64,000 bases of DNA from [Clostridium] viride DSM 6836 (GTDB taxonomy: Bacteria > Bacillota > Clostridia > Oscillospirales > Oscillospiraceae): assembly GCA_000620945.1 (NCBI GenBank), contig KK211198.1, positions 248,001-312,000 of the forward strand. Reading direction: 5' to 3'. Position numbers and translations under genes: made by a program. Below, in pieces: positions 58,040 through 64,000 of the stretch (position 1 is its first letter; every line of letters begins with the position of its first letter). The notes below the pieces were generated by a model. The model searched no databases. It saw only the letters and a list, made by a program, of their open reading frames with translations, and was not told where the DNA came from.

Positions 58040-58081
58040 AAAAAGTCAGCATTTCGCCATGGGCGCAGTGCTGACTTTTTT
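58040..58081. terminator. Bidirectional terminator
   Basis: AAAAAGTCAGCA (58040-58051) and TGCTGACTTTTTT (58069-58081) form a strong stem with T-runs on both strands. Confidence 0.85.
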
Positions 58082-58239
58082 CTTTCGACAAAAAAATCTA
58101 TACTCCGACCATATTTACCATATTCAGGGGAAATGTGGCATGTTTCTAATATAAGCAGGTCGTTTCCACGCTGCCGCTCCCCTCCGCTTCTGACATTTTG
58201 ACTCACCATCAAAATTTCAGAAAACGGAGGACAAGCCAT

Positions 58240-58659
58240 ATGGCAGAAAAGAAAGAGTATCAAATCAAAGTTCAGGGGCAGCTCGTCCCTGTCACCGAAG
58301 AAGTCTATTTAACATATTACCGCATGAAACGCCGTGAACTACATCTGGAGGAAAAGGACGCAGCACATGGTGTGTTTTATTACAGTGCCTTGGATACGGA
58401 GGAAACCAATGGTGAGGATGCGATTTCAGATCTCTCTTCTCCCCGTGTGGAGGATATTGTCACGGACAAGCTGATAGCCGAAAAACTCCACTTGTGCCTT
58501 TCCCAGCTTGCCAAAGAGGAACAGGAACTGATTTTTACTCTGTTTTTTAAGAATAAAAGCGAGCATCAACTGGCAGCGGAAACTGGTATCCCGCGCATGA
58601 CAATCCACGACCGAAAGGTTAAAATTCTGCGTACTTTAAAAAAACTTATGGAAAAGTAA
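58240..58659 (+). CDS. Sigma-70 family-like protein of the element
   Basis: The 139-residue protein has a C-terminal sigma4-like HTH (LSQLAKEEQELIFTLFFKNKSEHQLAAETGIPRMTIHDRKVKILRTLKKL) and an N-terminal charged part. Such small sigma-like proteins occur in Tn916/Tn1549 ICEs and regulate excision or transfer. Start 58240 follows AACGGAGGACAAGCC. It is the last backbone gene identified before the IS. Confidence 0.75.
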   Translation: MAEKKEYQIKVQGQLVPVTEEVYLTYYRMKRRELHLEEKDAAHGVFYYSALDTEETNGEDAISDLSSPRVEDIVTDKLIAEKLHLCLSQLAKEEQELIFTLFFKNKSEHQLAAETGIPRMTIHDRKVKILRTLKKLMEK

Positions 58660-58673
58660 AAATTTTTCCGTCC

Positions 58674-58713
58674 AACCCCCTCACGAAACCGGATTAGTAG
58701 TGAGGGGGTTTTT
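58674..58713 (+). terminator. Rho-independent terminator after the sigma-like gene
   Basis: AACCCCCTCAC (58674-58684) pairs with GTGAGGGGGTT (58700-58710), followed by T-run. Confidence 0.85.
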
Positions 58714-58719
58714 CTCATT

Positions 58720-59300
58720 CCCTCCATGGTTCCTTGAAAACTTAATATCCGATGACCTGAACACGTTAGCTGACGGACCCCGAAAGGGTAAAGCGACCTC
58801 GGAGGATGCGCCAAGACCACCTGTAGGCAGGCAGCAAGAAAAGTGAAATCACTCATTTTTCTGTTCGCTCGTTTCTTCCTGCTCCTATCAAAGACGGCCA
58901 AATAAGGTGCAAAGCGGTACCCATCCGACCGGAAAACAGGCTGTGGCGGCCTGTCTCGCAATGATCCCGTCAGCCTATAATGATACTTTTGCTCCGTCAT
59001 AGCCCCCCGCGACCGGGGGATCACGCAATGAGAGCAACCGGCAGAGATCCTGGCGGGGGTGAAATTCCCATGATGCGGCGAAGCCAGCCGCAGTTCAGGC
59101 CATCGCCTTTGTTGTGCAAGACTCATACGCTTTGCACAGTGCGCTTGGGGAGTAGTGTCGAATTAAGCGCCTTGATTATAAAAAAAGACTTAATGTCAGA
59201 AGCGATGGGGATCGCTCTGCTTATACAGCAGGGCGATCCCTATATTTGTGCCATTAAGAAAAAACGGGTATGCGTAATTAGTGGTTGAAAAGCGGCCTTA
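58720..59300. ncRNA. Structured noncoding region, candidate RNA
   Basis: No protein gene is supported: the only longer frame (58980-59288) lacks a ribosome site and crosses predicted stems. Hairpins seen are ACAGGC/GCCTGT (58936-58954), CCCCC/GGGGG (59004-59019), GCGGC/GCCGC (59075-59091) with an adjacent GGGgtgaaattCCC stem, and the long hairpin at 59208-59240. The GC-rich, stem-dense layout suggests a structured RNA or recombination region. Its identity is not known. Confidence 0.4.
59208..59240 (+). repeat. Long perfect hairpin
   Basis: GGGATCGC and CTGCT (59208-59221) pair with AGCAG and GCGATCCC (59227-59240). Possible terminator without T-run or structural end of the RNA. Confidence 0.6.
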
Positions 59301-59360
59301 CTGCGCAAAGAATTGACAAAGGTATATATCGCAAATTTTGGTTGGAAACTCAATCAACAG

Positions 59361-59402
59361 ATAAGACCACACCTTTAGGACAATCCTAAGATGTGGTCTT
59401 AT
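59361..59402 (-). terminator. Terminator of the ISL3 transposase gene
   Basis: ATAAGACCACA (59361-59371) and TGTGGTCTTAT (59392-59402) with an inner TTTAGGA/TCCTAA stem form a strong hairpin just past the transposase stop on the minus strand. Confidence 0.75.
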
Positions 59403-59409
59403 TTATTAG

Positions 59410-60792
59410 CTATCTGGTTGTTTTTGTTTCCGTATCGCCATCATTTTCCGGCTCAGGGAACGGTTCGTAATCATCGTCCTCGTATGCTTCGTCATCTTCC
59501 TTCGTACTATCAAAATGGAAAACGGGGGCATATTCATCAATTTGAGGACCAATGGCAAGGCCGTTTTTTATGATGGCATTTAGGTTAGATTTGCGATAAA
59601 GGGTTCTGCCTCGTAGCACTTCAAAGGAATAGCCCCTGCCACGCAGATTGTTTTCTCGAATAAGACGGTTCATACATTCTGTATAACCGTTTGATATGGC
59701 AATGGGACAATCCCAATACTGAAAGATTTGCGTGTAGAAATTATAGACCGTACCAGCTAATTCACGGAATTTGTCGTAGATCTCGTCTTTAGGTATGGAC
59801 TGCACCCATTCATCAAATGCCCGCATTGCATTGTCCTTAGAAGATGGATTATCGTCATATATATCGAAAAACGCTTCTTTAAGGTCATAGGCAATCGCCA
59901 TCGGTTGATACTTTGCTGAGCCTCTTGCATTTCGAATTAACTCTGCTTCTTGCAAGGTTAAACCCTTTCGCCTTGTTTTGAGTGTGTAAGCCATACCACG
60001 CTTTGTCTGGATGCGCTCTTTCTTGTTCATTGAATCTTGAACTTTGCGTCGCACAGAATCTACAGCCTCATTTGCTTTCATGACAACATGGAAGTGGTCA
60101 ATAGTCCAATGAGCATTTGGCATTGCTGTGCTGATGCTTTTTTCGAACGGCCGATACATGTCAGAACAAACCCAAAGAACATTCTCACGGTCTGGGAGAT
60201 TCATAAAATATTCGGTTAGCGTTCTCTGATTGCGCCCCAGCAGCATATCAAAAAGAGTCCTATGTTCAAGGTCCGTGATCACCGTTACCTCACCCAACTT
60301 CTTGATTTTGATTTCATCAATGCCAAGAAATGCAGGCGTTTGGAAACGGAGGTTTTCTTTGTTTTCTTCCAAGAACTCGACAAACACATTCTTCACTGTG
60401 TTAGGAGAGAGCATGTAATCGTTGGAAACATCTTCAAAGGTGGTTCTCAGCGACCTTTGTGTTATGTCCAAAAAGGCACGATTCGTCATTTTGTGGTTTT
60501 CATCGATGTTCTCGAAGGTCGGTTTCCACATCGTCTTGCAGTCAAGGCAGCGCTTTCTTGGGAATGTAATATCTATATTCACAGGCAAACCACCCATTGG
60601 GGCATCCACGATATTTAACTGGCGTGTTCCGTGCTTGTAGAGTTTCTTGCCGCAGTTGGGGCAAAATTCCTCCACTGAACCAGAATACGTCAAGGATATT
60701 CGTCTGTATGTTTTGCCATTTTCGGATGCTTCTTCTGTTTTCAAAAGGTCACAATCCTTGATGCCAAATAAAGCCACTAATGCGTTATCCAT
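59410..60792 (-). CDS. ISL3-family transposase
   Basis: The 460-residue protein has an N-terminal zinc ribbon (CPNCGKKLYKHG; RCLDCKTMWKP), an HTH part and the DDE domain (FLGIDEIKIKK; CSDMYRPFEK; the last acidic residue in NGYTECMNRLIRENN). The C-terminus is an Asp/Glu-rich tail (EDDEAYEDDDYEP). Start 60792 follows GTAGGAGGTTGC; an upstream in-frame extension has no site. Inverted repeat ends of the IS were not identified by eye, so its exact span is open. Confidence 0.9.
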   Translation of the reverse strand: MDNALVALFGIKDCDLLKTEEASENGKTYRRISLTYSGSVEEFCPNCGKKLYKHGTRQLNIVDAPMGGLPVNIDITFPRKRCLDCKTMWKPTFENIDENHKMTNRAFLDITQRSLRTTFEDVSNDYMLSPNTVKNVFVEFLEENKENLRFQTPAFLGIDEIKIKKLGEVTVITDLEHRTLFDMLLGRNQRTLTEYFMNLPDRENVLWVCSDMYRPFEKSISTAMPNAHWTIDHFHVVMKANEAVDSVRRKVQDSMNKKERIQTKRGMAYTLKTRRKGLTLQEAELIRNARGSAKYQPMAIAYDLKEAFFDIYDDNPSSKDNAMRAFDEWVQSIPKDEIYDKFRELAGTVYNFYTQIFQYWDCPIAISNGYTECMNRLIRENNLRGRGYSFEVLRGRTLYRKSNLNAIIKNGLAIGPQIDEYAPVFHFDSTKEDDEAYEDDDYEPFPEPENDGDTETKTTR

Positions 60793-60851
60793 GCAACCTC
60801 CTACGAATAAAGGCGGGGGAGCCAACGGCGATCTCCAATGCCTGTCCAGAC

Positions 60852-63800
60852 TTACTTATTCTTCATATACTCCATCAATTCCGGAATGTCGACACGTTTC
60901 TTATTATCCACAAGATCAAAGATAACTTCTGCAAGGGGTTTCCAAGTCTGTGGGTCATTGATAATCTTGTCTGCAAGCATCTCAAAATCGTTGTTTTTGA
61001 GGGATACCGCAGCTAGCTTGATTATGTTTTCAAGCCGGCCATCGGCAATTACCGCTTCTTTGGAATTGGTGCTATTGCGAATCTGAATGCGAGTTATATC
61101 ATCGGCAGCTACAAAGTCGGCAATGGCATTTAAAGTGCGAGCACCGGTAACAGCAGTGGTACTATTGCCCCAAATTTCATTGATTTTGGAGATGATAACC
61201 TTTAAGGATTCTTGTTTGGAACTTCTTGCTTTTCCGCCAACTTTCATCGGTTTGAGAACTGCGCCATCTTCTTCACCTGTATGGACATCAAGTTTGTTAA
61301 TTCTGAAATCGGAGAGGACAAGATTTTTTACGTCAATTTCTTCAAGAGAAGTACCGGCAATCTTGTGGGTTAAGAGCTTGTAAAAGCCATAAAACACTTC
61401 GAGGTCAGGGTCTCCAAAATCGACAATTTGAGAGATGTAAGTATAAGCAGAGCAGTATCGTTTCAATTTCTTCCGAAAATCTTCAAGAGTATCTTTATCA
61501 TCCGTGATCTGCTTCAGTTTGGCTTCCGCTTGCTTAGCAATTACTGTTTCACCCTTTGCTATAGCATCGTCATAGACGTTTCTCCATGTGGTATAAGCCG
61601 TCTGTTGTGCCTTGAAAGAGGAAATCCATCTTTCTGCAGGTACAGACACAGACTTATACAAACGCTGCCGATAAACATCCTTCGTATCTTCCAGGGCAGA
61701 AATGGACTGGTAACGAGCCCTTTTATATACTTCAAATTCATCGGCGGTGTAAATATCGGCCTCATCGAGTTTCTTTTTGATTTCGTAGATAATGTCAAGG
61801 CTTTGGGTGTGTTCCATAACAGCACCCATATCAAACTTTTTAAAGGCTCTGACAACCGTTTCAGGGTTGTTTACAAAGTCAATGACATAAACCTTGTCCT
61901 TGCCCGAAAATGTGCGATTCAGACGAGAATAGGTTTGTACAATCTCAATATCGTTGCTTATATGCTTGTCGATGTACATAGCACAGAGCTTAGGTTGATT
62001 AAAACCAGTCTGGAATTTATTCGCAACAATCAGCAACCGATTTTTCGGCAAATCAAAGGCGTTTTCTATCGTCTGATAGCCAAGACCGTTTATATTCTCT
62101 TCCGTATAGTCGTAATCTGTCTTAATAATGGCAAACGGATTTTCCTCAAGATAAGTATCTTCAGTCATAATACACTTAGAACCTGAAATCTTGTCAGAAA
62201 ATGCAACAAGAGGCTCTCCAGGGACTTTGAACTGCAAATGCTCGGCAATCTTTGACCTATCGTATTCGGGGTTAGCCTTCAAGTAGGCGTCGATCGCATA
62301 TTTGTAGCGAACAACAGAAGCACGAGAGGAAGTAACAATCATGGCCTTTGCTTGCCCGTTAAGCATAGCGGCAACATTCTTAACAAAGTGCTCAATGATA
62401 AACTCCGCCTTGTTCATGACATTGGTAGGGTGCAATTTTTCCCACTTGGCAATGGTACGGAGTGCTGAACGCTCGTCCACAAGCTTATCGGTCACGATAT
62501 CATCTTTTAGCCTGTAAGCGGTCTGATAAGGCATAAAGCCTGTAAGTACATCAATGATATAGTTTTCCTCAATTGCCTGCCTCATGGGATAGAGATGGAA
62601 TGATTCGGGTAGTGGCTGACCAGTCTTATTATCAACCTTATCGCCTGGGCGACCAAAGATAGTCTTTGTCTCTGCTTTTGGCGTTGCGGTAAAGGCAAAG
62701 AACGATACGTTTTCAGGTATTAAATGGGAAGATTGCTGCATTTCGAAATAGGCGTTAATGGCATCTTCGTCGGTTATATCGGTTTTATCTGCGCCGGAGA
62801 TATTTACCTTCTTATCCTTAATGGCAGCCATCTTCAAGGCAGTTTTCATCTTCCCAGAATAAGTGCCTTCCTGCGAACTGTGCGCCTCGTCAATCAGAAC
62901 GGCAAAATTCGCTCCTGCTAGCGCAGTATCATCCCCTATGGCCTCCATTGCGAATGGGAAGGTTTGTAGGGTTACAACGATAATTTCACGCTTCTCATGG
63001 AGTGCTTTAGCAAGCTGTTTGCTCTTAGCCCCGGAAGTCTTTTTATCACCGTCGCCGCCGATCATTTCAATCAGTCCAACAGTCTTTTTCAACTGTTTAA
63101 TAGTCTTTTTAATATTAGTATCAAGGCCAACACGGTCAGTAACGACAATGATACTGGAAAACAGCTTTTGACCATTATTATCCATAAGACGGATAAGTTC
63201 ATGGGAAATCCAAGAAATCGTCTCTGTCTTACCGGAACCGGCAGAATGTTCAATCAAATACCGCTCTCCAACACCATTTGCCTTAACATCAGCAATAGCC
63301 TTTATAACGCAATCCCATTGATGGTATCGAGGGAATAATTGAGTATGAATCGGCCGGAGCTTTCCGGTTACATCCTCCTTCATCTCAACTTTCTCAAAGA
63401 TGAAGTTATGGAAGATACGGAGCCAATTATCCTTTCTGCAAATCTTATTCCAGAAGTATCCAGTTGAATATTCGTCAGAATCGAATGCTTTAGGAGGGTT
63501 ACCTGCATGACCGTCGTTACCTTCATTGAATGGAAGAAACTTGGGTTTTTCACCTTCGAGGTTAGTACACATCCAGATTTCATCTTCAGAGATGGCAAAG
63601 TGGACGATAGCACCACGTTTGTACATAAGTAGATAGTTCTTACGACGACCATCCGGCTCAATGGGCTTGCGCTCCTTCTGGTATTCCTCAATAGCATCCT
63701 GCACCGTCTGTGTAAGTTCAGTCTTGACTTCTGCGGTCGCAACCGGGATGCCATTGATGAAAAATACAAGGTCTAAAGACTTGTTGCCTGCAGTTTGGTA

Positions 63801-64000
63801 ATGGACCTGATGCATTACACGAAGAATATTTTTGTCGTAGAGTGTCTTCGTCTTTGCAATACGAATATCATCTGGATAATGCCCTGAACAATCGATAGTC
63901 TGGTACCCCGCCATTTGGAAGCCTTCACGGAGAGTCATTACCGTGCCATTATTCTCCAAAGACTTTACAAGAGCCATGCGAAGATTGGATTCCCAATTTG
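60852..64000 (-). CDS. hsdR: Type I restriction enzyme R subunit (HsdR), 3' part
   Basis: At least 1041 residues; the frame continues past the window edge upstream of MALVKSLENNG, so the N-terminus is outside. Seen are the PD-ExK nuclease (FFINGIPVATAEVKTELTQTVQDAIEEYQ), SF2 helicase motif I (AGSGKTETISWISHE) and DEAH (LIDEAHSSQEGTYSG), the C-terminal helicase part and HsdR C-terminal helices. It cleaves DNA at a distance after translocation with HsdM/HsdS, which should be beyond the window. An ISL3 insertion sits 60 bases after its stop. Confidence 0.92.
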   Translation of the reverse strand, partial: NWESNLRMALVKSLENNGTVMTLREGFQMAGYQTIDCSGHYPDDIRIAKTKTLYDKNILRVMHQVHYQTAGNKSLDLVFFINGIPVATAEVKTELTQTVQDAIEEYQKERKPIEPDGRRKNYLLMYKRGAIVHFAISEDEIWMCTNLEGEKPKFLPFNEGNDGHAGNPPKAFDSDEYSTGYFWNKICRKDNWLRIFHNFIFEKVEMKEDVTGKLRPIHTQLFPRYHQWDCVIKAIADVKANGVGERYLIEHSAGSGKTETISWISHELIRLMDNNGQKLFSSIIVVTDRVGLDTNIKKTIKQLKKTVGLIEMIGGDGDKKTSGAKSKQLAKALHEKREIIVVTLQTFPFAMEAIGDDTALAGANFAVLIDEAHSSQEGTYSGKMKTALKMAAIKDKKVNISGADKTDITDEDAINAYFEMQQSSHLIPENVSFFAFTATPKAETKTIFGRPGDKVDNKTGQPLPESFHLYPMRQAIEENYIIDVLTGFMPYQTAYRLKDDIVTDKLVDERSALRTIAKWEKLHPTNVMNKAEFIIEHFVKNVAAMLNGQAKAMIVTSSRASVVRYKYAIDAYLKANPEYDRSKIAEHLQFKVPGEPLVAFSDKISGSKCIMTEDTYLEENPFAIIKTDYDYTEENINGLGYQTIENAFDLPKNRLLIVANKFQTGFNQPKLCAMYIDKHISNDIEIVQTYSRLNRTFSGKDKVYVIDFVNNPETVVRAFKKFDMGAVMEHTQSLDIIYEIKKKLDEADIYTADEFEVYKRARYQSISALEDTKDVYRQRLYKSVSVPAERWISSFKAQQTAYTTWRNVYDDAIAKGETVIAKQAEAKLKQITDDKDTLEDFRKKLKRYCSAYTYISQIVDFGDPDLEVFYGFYKLLTHKIAGTSLEEIDVKNLVLSDFRINKLDVHTGEEDGAVLKPMKVGGKARSSKQESLKVIISKINEIWGNSTTAVTGARTLNAIADFVAADDITRIQIRNSTNSKEAVIADGRLENIIKLAAVSLKNNDFEMLADKIINDPQTWKPLAEVIFDLVDNKKRVDIPELMEYMKNK

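Larger units (their letters stand above)
6397..64000 (+). mobile_element. Integrative and conjugative element (left end in window, right end outside)
   Basis: The element begins at the tRNA-Ser scar and carries an HTH/excisionase-like gene, accessory proteins, a Tad pilus locus, a VirB/VirD4 conjugation system with relaxase, and metal-resistance cargo. The backbone families (DUF4314, YodL, DUF3852, DUF6133, DUF3991-TOPRIM, MobP-type relaxase, sigma-like protein) are those of the Tn1549/CTn group of Firmicute ICEs. No integrase or second att copy is seen, so hsdR and the IS near the end may be inside the element or a later insertion. Confidence 0.8.

Noticed and set aside
59077-59098. GGGTGAAATTCCC as an FMN or cobalamin riboswitch
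   Set aside because: Only one short block matches; the other conserved boxes and following genes are missing.
58980-59288. 102-codon plus-strand ORF in the structured gap
   Set aside because: No ribosome site, low-complexity start, crosses several predicted stems.

Overview
The window comes from a low-to-mid GC Gram-positive anaerobe of the Firmicutes, most likely Clostridia. The evidence is Shine-Dalgarno-rich translation, YaaA, NIF3-like and WYL housekeeping genes, a tRNA-Ser attachment site, SLH-anchored surface proteins and a c-di-GMP-I riboswitch of clostridial type. No rRNA or CRISPR array is visible.

Bases 1-6340 are ordinary chromosome, almost entirely on the minus strand: ThpR (partial), a Bcp-type peroxiredoxin, YaaA, a NIF3/CutA-like protein, a frameshifted YfcE-type phosphodiesterase, DUF3788, a zinc-ribbon protein, a WYL regulator, a deformylase-like protein, a DUF1801 protein and a nitroreductase. 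At 6396-6442 lies the 3' end of a tRNA-Ser whose 5' half is absent. This is the attachment-site scar of a large integrative and conjugative element (ICE). The element fills the rest of the window and runs past its end; its integrase and other att site are not seen.

The ICE has four parts. (a) 6.8-12.8 kb holds accessory proteins (excisionase-like HTH, DUF4314, ArdA-like, Dam methylase, YodL-domain). (b) 12.9-27.4 kb holds a complete Tad/Flp-like pilus locus (prepilin-like proteins, A24 prepilin peptidase, CpaB, CpaE, CpaF, TadB, TadC, TadE/F-like) with a 1314-residue SLH and repeat surface protein. (c) 27.9-46.7 kb holds the conjugation machinery: VirB2-, VirB6-, VirB3- and VirB4-like proteins, an NlpC/P60-M23 cell-wall hydrolase, a candidate oriT, an RHH protein, a relaxase carrying Sel1 repeats, a TOPRIM/DUF3991 primase-like protein and VirD4. 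Interleaved are a cytosine methylase with a second gene overlapping it in another frame, and an amidoligase-glutamylcyclotransferase pair. (d) 47.1-57.4 kb is more AT-rich cargo: an arsenic operon (arsR-DUF2703-acr3-[BFD+arsD]-arsA-arsC), a cadmium module (cadC, HMA protein, cadA, lspA), a dead ZIP transporter and cardiolipin synthase. After that come an orphan c-di-GMP riboswitch, a sigma-like gene, a structured noncoding stretch, an ISL3-family insertion sequence and the 3' part of hsdR.

Two points stand out. First, about ten ICE proteins of unrelated families (relaxase, primase-like, ArdA-like, YodL, amidoligase, DUF4314, SpoVG-like and others) end in a short methionine-rich tail such as TMSM, GMEMK or EQTMSL. 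The structural T4SS and pilus proteins do not. The tail could be a translocation or sorting signal. Second, a Tad pilus with its own peptidase and GEGYID-type prepilins sits inside a Gram-positive conjugative element. Both are inferences from sequence and are set out in the findings with tests.
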